In this document: in pieces, positions 42,014 to 53,022 of the stretch
How positions within the stretch are numbered: position 1 is the stretch's first letter
Layout of the letters: every line of letters begins with the position of its first letter
Assembly: GCA_030323885.1 (NCBI GenBank)
Contig: CM059200.1
Span: 3,231,729 to 3,295,728, forward strand
Direction: 5' to 3'
DNA: 64,000 nucleotides
DNA from: Branchipolynoe longqiensis
Lineage: Eukaryota; Annelida; Polychaeta; Phyllodocida; Polynoidae
Position numbers and translations under genes: made by a program
The notes under the pieces: model-generated
Seen by the model: the letters and a program-made list of their open reading frames with translations, nothing else
What the model was told of the DNA's origin: nothing
Databases searched by the model: none

Positions 42014-42326
42014 TTAAAGCTGCATCGTCCGACGGAAACATCAAATTTTCAAAACCGAAACAATTATCTCAAATTGATTCTACATATCTTACTTAGATAC
42101 TGGTTCACTTATTAAACAGTTGTCACCACATAGCAGGGAATAATACTAAGGCAATTTTGACATGCTTGCCAAAATTTAGCATGTTTTCACTTCAAATATC
42201 TCAAAAGTTAACCATTTAAAATAAAAGTTACTTCAAACTAGAGTAAGGTAGATTATAGCGATCACATTAATATATTTATCTCAGAAAATGACGGAAACTG
42301 AAAATGATTGGACTATGCAACTTTTA
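42014..42326. mobile_element. MITE M1 copy with TTA duplication
   Basis: Element 42017-42323 (AAGCTGCATCGTCCGACGG to GGACTATGCAACTT) with TTA at 42014-42016 and 42324-42326. Shorter than the 8242 copy because the central GTTACTGCAGAA segment is deleted. Confidence 0.85.
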
Positions 42327-42732
42327 AACATTTTTAACAATACCCTAATACAACCCCAGAGCTAAGCAAAAGAACACCACAAAAAAAACCTAAAAAATAC
42401 AACAACACAAAACAAAACCATGATGATACCATTTCTGTTAAGAGTTAGCCTCACTCCCAATTTCGAAGGTAATTTACTGCCCTACTCGCCAACCAACCAA
42501 AAACAAGCAAAGACTAAATAATTCATTTTTCAATCGATCCAAGTCATGTATTTGAATTGGCCTCACGAGTGGCATCAAAGAAGGTGTGCTTTCAGTAAGA
42601 ACATGCACTCGCCAGTGACTAGACACATACAAAGGTGGCAGTGTTTATTAGAGGGGCAGTGTCCGATACTTTCTGTGATCTTCACAACTACAGGTCCACA
42701 ATCAGTAGCTGTTGTAATTTCTTCTTTGTTTT
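42327..42732. other. unassigned DNA
   Basis: AC-rich then ordinary sequence; no gene recognised. A 62-codon frame at 42546-42734 is not convincing. Confidence 0.4.
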
Positions 42733-42820
42733 AAATATTTCTTTATTGAAGATTTATATTGCCTATCATGGATAAGTCTTGTTTTCACCATTAGACAGTT
42801 GGTTGATAGAAAGCCCGAGC
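42733..42820 (-). mobile_element. SINE-B 3' part
   Basis: Plus strand TTGAAGATTTATATTGCCTA, AAGTCTTGTTTTCACCATTA and GATAGAAAGCCCGAGCC are the inverse of the 3' end of the SINE at 51278-51585. Confidence 0.85.
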
Positions 42821-43140
42821 CATCGTATTTGCCTGAAAACACAGGATCAGTCTGTGTTAAATCGATCCACTTTTATTTGTTTCAGCTGTTTAAAGCTGAA
42901 TTTGTGAAAATACCTTTGGGTCTCACATCTATCTGTCCATAACAATGCACAAACTCGGCCTTGGCTGGAATAGTTTGTTCATACCTACCAGTACCGCTAT
43001 GTAACTGTACATAACCTACGATTTATCCATTCATGCTATGGAACTCACCTGCAAACAAAATGAGACGGACAACTTATTTAGTGAACATCAATGACAGGAT
43101 AATAACTGAAATTTAACAAGGCCACAGCCTACTACATGCT
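42821..43140. repeat. dispersed repeat R1, copy 1
   Basis: About 320 bp with TTTGCCTGAAAACACAGGAT, CTTTGGGTCTCACATCTATC and CCAGTACCGCTATGTAACTG, repeated at 60102-60422 at roughly 88% identity by eye. No ORF or TIR seen; class unknown. Confidence 0.8.
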
Positions 43141-43500
43141 TGTTATGTAATATCAGGATGGTTAATGACTTGCGACAGTGCACACTCATGTGAGATCAGG
43201 CCACCAGCACCATGACCGGATATCGCACTCTTTCACATTATCCTGAGCAAACCAGTGATTGCCCTATTACGTCCTACTAATGCTGAGTGCCTGGCTGGGA
43301 AGCAACAATTATAAATTTTCTTTCACATTATCCTGACACTGAGCTAACCAGTCTGTGCCCTATCCTATTAATGCTGAGCACCTACCTAGGATGTGACAAG
43401 TATAAATGTTGCAAGTCATTGATTTGACTCGGCCAGGATTCAAACACCTGCCCTTCCGCACGAGAATCCTGCGATTGAGCCCCCGCATCCAGTACATCTA
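43141..43500 (-). mobile_element. SINE-A, two overlapping partial copies
   Basis: ATATCAGGATGGTTAATGAC to GCTGGGAAGCAAC at 43150-43310, then TTTCACATTATCCTGACACT to a head-like CCCCGCATCCAG at 43321-43495. The TTTCACATTATCCTGA segment is present twice, so this is a rearranged copy. Confidence 0.8.
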
Positions 43501-43507
43501 ACATGTT

Positions 43508-43842
43508 TGCCTACTGGAGTTACACGTCCTGACAACATCTAATGTCATATCAGGATGGGTACCGACTTGTGACAGTGCACACTCATAGCGACTTTATAGT
43601 GCTGACCCCCCCCTGGGAAATCAGGCCACTGGCACCATGATCTGATAACCCACTTAGTCACAGCATCCTGACACTGAGCTAACCAGTCCTTGCCTGATCC
43701 TATTAATGCTGAGCACCAGGCTAGGAAGCGACACATATCAATTTTGTAAGTCATTGGTTTGACTCGACCGGGAACCGAACTCCCGACAGTCTGCATGGGA
43801 AACCTGTCGACCACTGATTGAGCCACCGCATCCCAGTGCACC
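43508..43842 (-). mobile_element. SINE-A, full-length
   Basis: Tail GGAGTTACACGTCCTGACAA, body, GACTCGACCGGGAACCGAAC and head end GATTGAGCCACCGCATCCC. Confidence 0.9.
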
Positions 43843-43978
43843 TAACATGAAGTCAAAGTGCTCAAACCGGCTTACACTTCACTAACCAGTGAAGTGGCAG
43901 TAAGCACACTTCACCTTCTAGGCACCACTATTGCATACATTTTTTTTTTACCTGTGTATTCGCTTACTAAATTTCTTG

Positions 43979-43980
<2 letters not shown>

Positions 43981-44009
<29 letters not shown>
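43981..44009. repeat. (AT)n microsatellite
   Basis: About 12 AT dinucleotides. Confidence 0.95.
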
Positions 44010-44014
<5 letters not shown>

Positions 44015-44183
44015 TAGGGTCACGTGGGGTTGAGTGCACAGTTCACACACCATGGGGCGCCATGGGGGTGGCGGCAAACTGCACTGCCACTCAAGTCAAT
44101 GGTTAAGCCATGTTGGACAAGGCGTGGGCAGTTGGTGGCGTATTACCACTAGAGGCAGGGTTGAGAGAGAGGTGGGTGGGGGC

Positions 44184-44536
44184 TTGTTGGGGTTTTACAT
44201 CCTGGCAACATCTAAGGTACATTGGGATGGATAGCGACTTGTGATAGTGCACACTCATGGCGACTTCATAGTGCTTCCCCAGTAGGAGATCAGGCCACAG
44301 TCACCATGACCCGATATCCCACTCAGTCACATTATTCGATATCACACTCAGTCCAGATTATCCTGATACTCAGCTAACCAGTCCCTGCCCTATCCTAGCC
44401 AAGCACCAGGCTAGGTAGCAAGAAGTATCAATTTTGTAAGTTATTGGCACTTATTGGGTTGACTCGACTGCGAATCGAACTCCTGGCCTACCGCACGGTA
44501 AGCATGTGCTCTACCGATTGGGGCACCGCGTCCAGT
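44184..44536 (-). mobile_element. SINE-A, full-length with short internal duplication
   Basis: TTGTTGGGGTTTTACATCCT to GACTCGACTGCGAATCGAAC and head CTCTACCGATTGGGGCACCG. The ATCCCACTCAGTC segment is duplicated near 44320. Confidence 0.9.
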
Positions 44537-44820
44537 GAGACAGAGAGAGAGAGAGAGAGAGAGAGGGACAGACAGAGACAGACAGAGAGAGGAGAGAGGG
44601 ACAGACAGACAGACAGCGAGACAGACAGACAGACAGAGACAGACAGACAGAGAGAGAGGACAGACAGACAGAGAGAGACATACAGACAGAGAGAGAGGGA
44701 CAGACAGACAGACAGAGAGAGAGACAGACATACAGACAGACAGAGACAGACATACAGAGAGAGAGAGAGAGGAGAGAGAGGAGAGAGAGAGAGGAGAGAG
44801 AGAGGAGGGAAGAGAGAGGT
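44537..44820. repeat. (GACA)n/(GA)n microsatellite
   Basis: Pure purine-rich GACAGACAGAGAGAG words; all ORFs over it are artefacts. Confidence 0.95.
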
Positions 44821-44934
44821 GGGAGGGGGTGGAGGTGAGGTACAGAGGAGTGGGGTGAGAATATCGATTTTTGTTATTACATTCGTTGATTAAGCAGGGG
44901 AAATTTTAATTGCAGATAATTGGTCTTCCTCATT

Positions 44935-45045
44935 CCACTGTTCCTTGTTTTATCCTAGTAATGCCGAGCCGCATGCAAAGTAGCGATGACATCAATTTTG
45001 TGCGGTTTTGGTTTGACTCAACCAGGCACTGACTCCTTTTCAGCC
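44935..45045 (-). mobile_element. degraded SINE-A-like fragment
   Basis: TTTATCCTAGTAATGCCGAG and TTTTGGTTTGACTCAACCAG; a similar variant with CATTCCACGGCTCTTTGTCC is at 55045. They share a different 3' part (GGGGAAATTTTAATTGCAGA), so they may be a subfamily. Confidence 0.6.
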
Positions 45046-45411
45046 ATGAATTGATTTGATTGGTCGTTGTGCTAAACCTTTGTCGACCACATTCACAGCT
45101 CAAGTGTTCAAATTTAATGCTGTTTTAAGTTTGATTTAGCCATAGCTTTTACACAGAATGCAATAAACATCTTTAACAAAATTAAAAGGCTTAGAATTAA
45201 TTATTTGTAAAAGCCCATTTCTGATGAAAGCAAAGGCTCACAATCTTAAAGATTGTGGCAAAGGAAAACTAAATCCTAGGTAAAATTCAATGGTCTATTT
45301 TTTTGTTAATGTAATAAAAAGAAGAGTGTTTAATAAGCTATAAGAGATGGTAAGGCGGGCACTCTCCCCACTCAGCCTTCACAACACGCTATTGGAGAGG
45401 ACGCGGTAAAG
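45046..45411. other. unassigned DNA
   Basis: AT-rich sequence without a recognisable gene or repeat. Confidence 0.4.
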
Positions 45412-46150
45412 GGAATGGGGGAAGGGGGAAGGGGGAAGAGGGAGGAGGGAAGAGAGAAGAAGGAAGAGGGAGGAGGGAAGAGGGAAGATGGAGGAGGGAA
45501 GCGGAAGATTGAGGAGGGAAGAGGGAGGAGGGAAGAGGGAAGAGGGGAGAAGGAAGAATGAAGAGGGAAGAAGTACGATGGAAGAAGGAAGAGGGAAGGA
45601 AGAGGGAAGAAGGTAGAGGAAATAGGGAAGAAGGAAGAGGGAGGAGGAGAAGGAAGGGGGAGGGAGGAAGGGGGAAGGGGAGAAGGAAGAGGGAAGAGGG
45701 AGGAGGAAGAAGGAAGAGGAGGGACGAGGAAAGAGGGACGAAGGAAGAGGGAAGAAGGAAGGGGGAGGAGTGAAGAAGGAAGGAGGAGGAGAGAGGAGGA
45801 AAGTGTGAACAGGGGAGAAGGGAGAAGGAATAGGGAGGAGGGAGGAGGAAAGAGGGAAGAGGAAGGAGGGAAAAGGGAGGAGGGAAAAGGGAGGAGGGAA
45901 GAGGGAGGAGGGAAAAGGGAGGAGGGAAGAGGGAGGGATGAGGGAAGAAGAGCGAAGAAGGAAGACAGAAGAAGGAAGACAGAAGGAAGACAGAAGAAGG
46001 AAGACAGAAGAAGGAAAGCGCTGAAAGGGAGAGGAGGAAATGAGATGGGGAAAAGGAGAGGGGACGGGTGGGAGAGTGAGGGAAAGAAGAGAGGATAGAC
46101 CAGAAAGGGAGAACAGAGAAAGAAAAACAAGGAAAAGGAAGATTGAGGCT
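45412..46150. repeat. GA-rich minisatellite (GGGAAGAGGGAGGA-type)
   Basis: Irregular 7-14-bp purine units over 740 bp, nearly all purine on the plus strand. Large Pro/Ser/Leu frames on the minus strand are artefacts. Confidence 0.95.
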
Positions 46151-46204
46151 GAGGCAGACATAATTGAGTGGCTTGCAATGATTCACTACGCAACTCCCAG
46201 TCTG

Positions 46205-46404
46205 TACAGTAAGACCTCTCTAACCGACCACCTCCACAGATCGACCACTCCCCTATATCAATCGCTTTATTTGGGTCCCAAATGATAACCCATACAATAT
46301 CACTGTAATGATTATTTTTTAAAAGCCCTAAACCGACCACCTCCATAAATAAGACCATTTAAAGTCGGTTCCATAGTCGGTCAATTTAGAGAGGTTTTAC
46401 TGTA
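46205..46404. mobile_element. pogo/Tigger-like MITE, unamplified copy
   Basis: CAGTAAGACCTCTCTAACCG to TTAGAGAGGTTTTACTG with TA duplications at 46205-46206 and 46403-46404. Length 196 bp. The interior has GTCCCAAATGATAACC and CCGACCACCTCC, also present in the amplified copy at 55427-56001. Confidence 0.85.
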
Positions 46405-46673
46405 CATATAAGATGTTCTACCTTGGTGAACAATATGCAGAAAGTGGCAGTAGCCTGTGGCCTATTCAGGTCTGGGGGCTCTTTAAATAGGATTAACGCT
46501 TATCTCCAGCACCATTTCTAAAGTGAAAGTTATTTATGGAGGTATTTATTTCTAGTCACATTTTAATGCCCGCATGTCCCGGGTCTCTAGGCTTTGTTAA
46601 TGCCTAGCGTTGACCGCTATGATGGATTGGAAAGGCTGGTCTAGAAGGGACTGTTAGGATTGGATGAACAATT
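46405..46673. other. unassigned DNA
   Basis: Nothing recognised. Confidence 0.4.
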
Positions 46674-46917
46674 TGTTTTATTTAACGACGCCTCTAAAGC
46701 ACATTGATTTTTATCATCAGCTATCGGATGTCAAAATATATGGTCATTCTGACATATTTCTTTGGAGGAAACCTGCTTCCGCCACATAGGCTACTCTTTC
46801 CGATAAGCAGCAAGGGGTCTTTTATATGCACTTTCCCACAGACAGGACAGCACACACCACAGCCCTTGATGAACCAGTTATGGACCACTGGTTGGAACAA
46901 AAAATAGCCCAAACTGG
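46674..46917 (-). mobile_element. SINE-C copy, head truncated
   Basis: TTTAACGACGCCTCTAAAGC to AATAGCCCAAACTGG; the tRNA-like part is missing. Confidence 0.85.
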
Positions 46918-47235
46918 TTGAGTAGGAACTGGCCGCTACTCAGTTGACCTGGTGGGCCATCTGATCAGATCAATGAACTACGCATCAGCTTATTCTGAAA
47001 TATTGATTTATTGATAGATTGATTGATATATTTACTTATTGTCATTTTATTTATGGTCATTTTACAAGGCCATATTCACACCAAGAAGTTTGACAATTGT
47101 TCTTGTCAACCTATTATTTAACCTTCACTTTCACACTTCAATGCTCAATCAAATTGTGAAATCTGTGTCAAAGAGGAGCTAGATCGAATGTTAAAGAGAA
47201 AATGCAAAAGCTGACAATCGTTTGTAAAATTTGTG
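46918..47235. other. unassigned AT-rich DNA
   Basis: Contains a short TTGATTGATA run (46999-47030), possibly a decayed LINE tail; no gene. Confidence 0.4.
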
Positions 47236-47237
47236 TC

Positions 47238-47576
47238 AAGTTGGTTGGTTGTTGGAGTTTAACGTCCTTGCAACATCTAAGGTGATATCAGGACGGGTAC
47301 CAACTTGTGACAGTGCACACTCATGGAAACTTTATAGTGCTACCCGACTGGGAAATCAGGCTGCCAGCACCATGACCAATATCCCACTCAGTCACATTAT
47401 CCTGACACTGAGCCAACCAGTTCTTGCCCTATCTTAATAATGCCTAGTGGCAGGCTAGGAAGCGACAAGTATCGCTTTTATAAGTCATTGGCTTGACTCG
47501 ACCGGGAATCGAACGCCCAATCTCCTCCTGCATAGGAGGCCTGCGCTCTACCTAGTCTGCCACCGCGCCCGGTAGG
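47238..47576 (-). mobile_element. SINE-A, full-length
   Basis: Tail GTTGGTTGTTGGAGTTTAAC, complete body and head GCTCTACCTAGTCTGCCACC ending CGCGCCCGG. One of the best-preserved copies. Confidence 0.92.
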
Positions 47577-47814
47577 GAAGCTTGTCCAGTTGTTTTAGAC
47601 CAGACCCAATCTGTCTGGGCGATGCCCTGCATTAAGCCTACTCCGCACCACGTCCCATCATCCGGGTACTTGGCACAGCGCGCATTATAAAGTAGGATTT
47701 ACCTATTAACATTCATCGTCTGCTCTGACTCAATATAGTCTACTCACCTTCACCAAACATCGCCCAAAAGGATTTACCAACATGAATGTTCTACTGTTAT
47801 CTTTATTCGGATTT
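47577..47814. other. unassigned DNA
   Basis: Nothing recognised. Confidence 0.35.
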
Positions 47815-48715
47815 AGAGGGGGTGAGAGGGGGGGGGGAGGTGAGTGGTGAGGATGAGGAGGGGGGGGGGGGGGGTGAGGGATGAGGGTGAGTGATGAGGG
47901 ATGAGGGTGTGGGGTGAGGGATGAGGGTGAGTGATGAGGGATGACGGGTGAGTGATGAGGGGTGAGGGTGTGGGGTGAGGGATGAGGGTGAGTGATGACG
48001 GGTGAGTGATGAGGATGAGGTGTGGGAGGGTGAGGGATGAGGGTGGTGAGGGATGACGGGTGAGTGGGGGAGAGGTGACTGGGGAGAGGTGACTGTGAGG
48101 GATGAGGGTGTGGGGTGAGGGATGAGGTGAGGATGAGGGGTGAGCGGGGGAGAGGTGACTGGTGAGGGATGAGGGGGAGGGGTGATGGGTGACTGGTGAG
48201 GGAAGGATGGGGTAGGGGTGAGGGTGAGGGGTGAGCGGGGGGAGGTGACTGATGAGGGATGAGGGGTGAGGGTGAGGGTGAGCGGGGGGAGAGGTGACTG
48301 GTGAGGGATGAGGGGTGAGGGATGAGGGGTGATGGTGACTGGTGAGGGATGAGGGTGAGGGGTGAGTGGGGGGAGAGGTGACTGTGAGGGATAGGGTGGG
48401 GGTGAGGGGTGAGCGGGGGAGAGGTGACTGGTGAGGATGAGGGGTGAGGGAGGGGGTGAGGGATGAGGGGTGATGGGTGACTGGTGAGGGATGAGGGGTG
48501 AGGGTGAGGGGTGAGCGGGGGAGAGGTGACTGGTGAGGGATGAGGGGTGAGGGATGAGGGGTGATGGGTGACTGGTGAGGGATGAGGGGTGAGGGTGAGG
48601 GTGAGGGGTGAGCGCGGGAGAGGTGACTGGTGAGGGATGAGGGGTGAGGGTGAGGAATGAGGGTGAGGGATGAGGGATGAGGGATAGGGTGAGGTTGAGG
48701 TTGAGGGTGTTGGGG
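47815..48715. repeat. GGGTGAGGGATGAGG-type minisatellite
   Basis: Irregular units of 7-10 bp, with higher-order units around GGTGAGCGGGGGAGAGGTGA about 60-110 bp apart. His/Pro/Ser minus frames of 300 residues are artefacts. Confidence 0.95.
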
Positions 48716-49115
48716 CTCACTCACCCCAACTCCAGCTCATGTTAATTTCCTTTAGCACATAATTATAAACGCTAATTATACAGAGTTCGCACACATATGA
48801 AGATATGGAATTCAAGGCTATTTCAAGGCTTGTCAAGGCTGTTTTTTTAATATAGGAATTCAAGACTATTTTCATTTGGATATCAGGGGGGAAAAAACAA
48901 TGGCGAATGGTGATTTCGGACTAGTTTAGATCAGTGGGGAAGGTTTAATGGAATTGAAGGCCTTTCAAAACTAATTACCCGAAATAGGTTTAAATTCAAG
49001 GCTTTTCGAGGCCTTGAATTGAGGCAAATGAAATTCAAAACTTTCCAGCCGCCTGATTATATAACAGTGGGGAAGACCCTGCGGCAGACACACAGTTAAC
49101 GGGTTAACGCCTCAT
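48716..49115. other. unassigned DNA with short local repeats
   Basis: GAATTCAAGGCTATTTCAAG and related CAAGGC words recur near 48820-49030; no gene. Confidence 0.45.
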
Positions 49116-49119
49116 GGGT

Positions 49120-49163
49120 TGCTGGTTGTTGTAGGTCTACGTCCTGGTAACATCTAAGGGTGC
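49120..49163 (-). mobile_element. SINE-A 3' tail fragment
   Basis: GGTTGCTGGTTGTTGTAGGT followed by GTCCTGGTAACATCTAAGG. Confidence 0.75.
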
Positions 49164-49384
49164 CTAGTGGGAGCCAACTGCTCAATAATAGCCGCGGAAT
49201 TCGCCAAATCAGGAAGGCTTGGCTTTGCCCGCAAGGCCGCTCGGGCATCACAGCCGTAACGGGATGGGGGTTGGTCAAGGCGCGATGCAGTGTGAGCTGT
49301 GCGTGGGTAGTGTGCGTCATAATAGTTAATACTGTAATCAACCAGAGCCATACACATTTATCATCATCAATGTATGGATACCCT

Positions 49385-49590
49385 CCCACCCCCGCACACA
49401 CCACCCCCGCACACACCACCCCACACACACCACCCCCGCACACACCACCCCTGGAAACACCACCCCCGCACACACCACCCCCGCACACACCACCCCCGCA
49501 CACACCACCCCCGAACACACCACCCCCGCACACACCACCCCCGCACACACCACCCCCGCACACACCACCCCCGCACACACCACTCCAGCA
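49385..49590. repeat. 15-bp minisatellite
   Basis: About 14 units of CACCACCCCCGCACA, a multiple of three; spurious HPRTH and VCAGVV frames. Confidence 0.95.
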
Positions 49591-49680
49591 CCGGGCGCGG
49601 TGGCCGAGTCGATAGAGCGCGGGCGTCGCATGCGGGAGATGAGGAGTTTGGCTCCCGGTCAAGTCAAACCAATAACAATG
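49591..49680 (+). mobile_element. SINE-A tRNA-like head only
   Basis: GGGCGCGGTGGCCGAGTCGA plus TAGAGCGCGGG (box A region) and GGCTCCCGGTCAAGTC (box B region). The body is missing. The best-preserved head in the window. Confidence 0.85.
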
Positions 49681-49831
49681 TATTAGTAGGGGCCCACGGG
49701 AAAAAATTCCCGAAATCCGCGAAATCGCGGAGATCTTTTATCCCTGAACTATATTTGGGGTAAATATCGTCAGCAACAACAACAGCATGATTGCCAGGCA
49801 TAATGTTATCGGTTTTTCGGGTTGGTCGAAG

Positions 49832-50350
49832 CCCGGTGTAACGATTTCAACTTCCCCCCCTTCCCAAGTTCCCCCCTACGTTTTTAACTTCCCTCCGGGG
49901 AAATTAAAAACGTGTTCAGATTCCTGGGGGGAACTTAAAAACAGTTTTCAGATTCCTCTCCCTATTTTCAAATTCCCCCCTCTGGGAATTTAAAATTGTT
50001 TAAAAAACTTTTAAAAACGTTTTAAATTTCAGACCTATAATATTTTTTTCTTAACCATCTTGGAGACTTTTTGTGTCATTTGTGGTTAAATATGTTTTGT
50101 TGTACTAGTAATAATTTCCATTATGCTATTCTCTGTATATTATAATATTTGTCATGAAAAATAATCAAAAATAACAAAAAATTACAAAAATAAAGAAAAT
50201 TCCCCAAAAATGGGGGGGGGGGAGGGAAAGTTAAAACGAGGGAGGGAATTTGAAAACGTTTTCAAATTCCCCTGGGAGGAATTTGAAAACGTTTTCAAGT
50301 TCCCGGGGGGGAACTTGAATATGGGGGGAATTTGAAATCTTTACACCGGC
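49832..50350. mobile_element. TIR element M4 with internal fold-back motifs
   Basis: Starts CCCGGTGTAACGATTTCAA and ends TTTGAAATCTTTACACCGG. Inside, both ends carry repeated AAGTTCCCC/GGGGAACTT modules, and the centre is AT-rich (TATAATATTTTTTTC, AAAAATAACAAAAA). The second copy at 62868-63348 is about 90% similar by eye. No ORF; 518 bp. Confidence 0.85.
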
Positions 50351-50587
50351 ATTCATCTTGTGTGCAGCCTCCCTCACCACGCACACAAAGCACACCTACA
50401 CAGACCTGACAGAGGTCACGCTCAGGTCACGTTCAGGTCACGCCGCTCATCTTATAGATCAGCACAATCAGGAGACGGCGCAGGTCACCAACCAACCCCA
50501 AGGTCAAGGTAACATATAGGTCCGCCCGCAGTCTGTGTTGCGCATGTGCCAGTTGTACATTTAAACCACTAGGGGGCGGAATGGACT
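50351..50587. other. unassigned DNA
   Basis: Short tandem CAGGTCACG words (50420-50445); no gene. Confidence 0.4.
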
Positions 50588-51037
50588 TCCGGTGTGGCGG
50601 TTTCAGCTCGTTCCCGTGCTCAGCCGTGTCCCTCGCTTCTGCGCATGCGTCAGAATCTAATAAACATGGCCGTAATCGATTAACACGACCCGGGCGACTC
50701 GGGTCATCCGAATTTCAAATAGAACACGGCGAGTGGAGTCGAAAATACACGTGCAGTGTGCAAAAAAAGAATAACTTAGATTAATGAAATGGAAATATAG
50801 GTAAACTAGGCCATCATAAAATACTTTAAATCCTATTTTGCTGTACTTTTATCGGTTATTAAAAAAAAAAGAACAAATTGTCCACCCGAGCGTATTCGAT
50901 TATTCGACCCGAGTTTGTAGGATGTGCGCATGCGCCAATAAGTGGCTCGGGTGACCCGAGTTGATGCGAAATCCGCGCATGCGCAGAAGCAACGGGACAC
51001 GGCTGAGCACGGGAACGAGCTGAAACCGCCACACCGC
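50588..51037. mobile_element. TIR element with about 58-bp inverted ends, holding the ATCGATTA module
   Basis: Left CCGGTGTGGCGGTTTCAGCT and CGTTCCCGTGCTCAGCCGTG are inverse to right CACGGCTGAGCACGGGAACG and AGCTGAAACCGCCACACCG. The interior 50672-50964 is the inverse of the element at 19899-20318. Termini resemble M2 (CCGGTGTCGCGGTTTCA). No ORF; target duplication unclear. Confidence 0.8.
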
Positions 51038-51059
51038 CAAGGCATAGGCTAGCGGTCAG

Positions 51060-51250
51060 GACTAGTTGGTTCTGTGAGTTTCAGTACTATATATGGGATG
51101 TATAATTTATTATAATAATCATATCAATAATACAAATTAAAATTAAATAATATTTTTTATTATAATAATAATTATTATTATTACAGAAATAATTATTATA
51201 ATAATAATTATTATAATGATAATAATAAAAATTATAATAATTATTATAGT
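51060..51250. repeat. AT-rich (TAA)n-like sequence
   Basis: TAATAATTATTATTATTA words across 190 bp, with self-complementary stretches. Confidence 0.85.
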
Positions 51251-51261
51251 AATTGTTCTCT

Positions 51262-51585
51262 GTGGCGGAGTGGTGTTCTCTGTGGCGGAGTGGTTAGAGT
51301 GTCTGACTTTTTTCTATGTCAGACTGCTAATCTGAAGGTCGGTGGTTCAATTCCCTGTGCCCCCACCTCCGCCAATTTGGATTTCCACCGCTGTGTATAA
51401 CTTACAGCGTCATCAAAGGCCGGTTGCTCTCATACCATGTCTATGTGGTCTGGGAGGTTAAAAATCCCTTGGGTCGGTAAAAGTGTAGGCTCGGGCTTTC
51501 TATCGACAAACTGTCTAATGGTGAAAACAAGTCTAGTCAGACTTATCCATGATAGGCAGTATAAATCTTCAAGAAAAAAAATATT
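51262..51585 (+). mobile_element. SINE-B, full-length
   Basis: tRNA-like head GTGGCGGAGTGGTTAGAGTG (box A; its first 20 bases are duplicated at 51257-51285) and GGTGGTTCAATTCCC (box B), then body CCATGTCTATGTGGTCTGGG and GGCTCGGGCTTTCTATCG, ending in an A-rich tail with TATTATTATAAT. Confidence 0.85.
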
Positions 51586-51657
51586 ATTATAATAATTATA
51601 CAGGCATAAAGGGGTGGAGGAGGTGTTGATATGTAGTTATTATCGAATAATTTATTA

Positions 51658-51872
51658 TCGCACCATGACGTGATATCCCATTCAGTCACATTATCCTGAC
51701 ACTGAGCCAACCAGCCCTTGCCTTATCGTAATAATGCCAAGCGCCAGGCTTTTTTAAGTCATTGGTTTGACTCAAACAGGATTCGAACACACAAACTCAT
51801 GGGTTCGGATCTCCCGATCTCCCAAACCAGGAGACGGACGCTCTACTCATTCAGCCAACGCGTCTGGTCGTT
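51658..51872 (-). mobile_element. SINE-A variant, tail missing
   Basis: CACCATGACGTGATATCCCA to GATTCGAACACACAAACTCA and head CTCTACTCATTCAGCCAACG. The head differs from the main type (a serine-tRNA-like variant shared with 53740 and 56873). Confidence 0.8.
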
Positions 51873-51959
51873 GTAAAATGAATGTGCCCTAAAATGGTCA
51901 AGTAAAGTGACTCATATAAAAAAGGATATCAATTGCCATAATCAAATATAATTAGATAT

Positions 51960-52065
51960 AAACGAAGGGGCGCAGGGGGGGGGGGGTGATTACGGAAGGG
52001 GGGGGGTCTCCCAAGGGTTACTTTGACAACTTGTTTTCAGAAAAGTTATAGCAGGGATAAAATAT
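51960..52065. other. unassigned DNA with G runs
   Basis: G runs at 51975-51987 and 51999-52006. Confidence 0.4.
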
Positions 52066-52560
52066 TCACATACATACATACTTATTAATATACATACATG
52101 TATACATAATTACATACATATATATATATATATATAATTACATACATACATGCATACACACATCTATATATATATACATACATATACATACATATTTAGA
52201 CCCCATACACACATACCCCATCACACATCTCTACATACCATATACATATATATACACATACCGAGACATCTACACACATAACCCCACCACACATAATACA
52301 TATATGTATATATATACCTATACACATGCACATATCTACACATACCCCTACACACATACCTACATACATATCCCATCGCACATACACACATACCTACACA
52401 CATATCCCATCACACATACACGCATACCTACATATATCCACACACCTACACACATACCCCAACACACATACCCACACACCTTCACATATCTACACACCTA
52501 TGCACACCTACCCACATACCCCATCACATCTACACCCAGACTTCCACACAGACCCCTACA
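52066..52560. repeat. ACAT/ACACAC-rich degenerate microsatellite
   Basis: ACATACATAC words followed by CACATACCCCATCACACA words with an irregular 12-20-bp period. Confidence 0.9.
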
Positions 52561-52565
52561 TTAGG

Positions 52566-53022
52566 TGTTCTCTGTGGTGGAGTGGTTAGAGTGTTTGACT
52601 TTTTCCTAGGTCAGACTCCTAATCTGAAGGTCGGTGGTTCAATTCCCCATGCCGCCATCTCTGCCAATTTGGATTTCCACCACTGGGTATAACTATAACT
52701 TACAGAGTCATCAAAGCCCAGGGCATGATGCGGTGTTAGCTTACACTCTGTGTGTTTGTGCTAACACCGCTTCTTGCTTACTGACTTTTCGCCGCTAACC
52801 TAGAAATCCCCGCCAAAACCAGTTTTGCTCGCTAACACTGCGTCATGCATACGGGCCCAGTTGCTCTCATACCATGTCTACGTGGTGTGGGAGGTTAAAA
52901 ATCCCTTCGGCCGGTAAAAGTGTAGCTCGGGCTTTCTATGGACAAACTGTCTCATGGTGAAAACAAGTCTATTCAGGCTTATCCATAATAGGCAGTATAA
53001 ATCTTCAAGAAAAAAAACAACA
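52566..53022 (+). mobile_element. SINE-B, full-length, with a MITE inside
   Basis: Head GGTGGAGTGGTTAGAGTGTT and GGTGGTTCAATTCCCC, then the body interrupted at 52722-52854, then GGTTAAAAATCCCTTCGGCC to an A-rich tail. Confidence 0.88.
52716..52860. mobile_element. 133-bp MITE inserted in SINE-B
   Basis: GCCCAG is present at 52716-52721 and 52855-52860. Between them, GCATGATGCGGTGTTAGC and GCTAACACTGCGTCATGC are inverse ends. Comparison with SINE-B at 51262, which lacks it, proves the insertion. Confidence 0.85.

Noticed and set aside
51262..51370. Functional tRNA (Leu/Ser type) gene
   Set aside because: The tRNA-like segment is the head of a repeated SINE with a conserved non-tRNA body, and the same head-body unit recurs at 52566.
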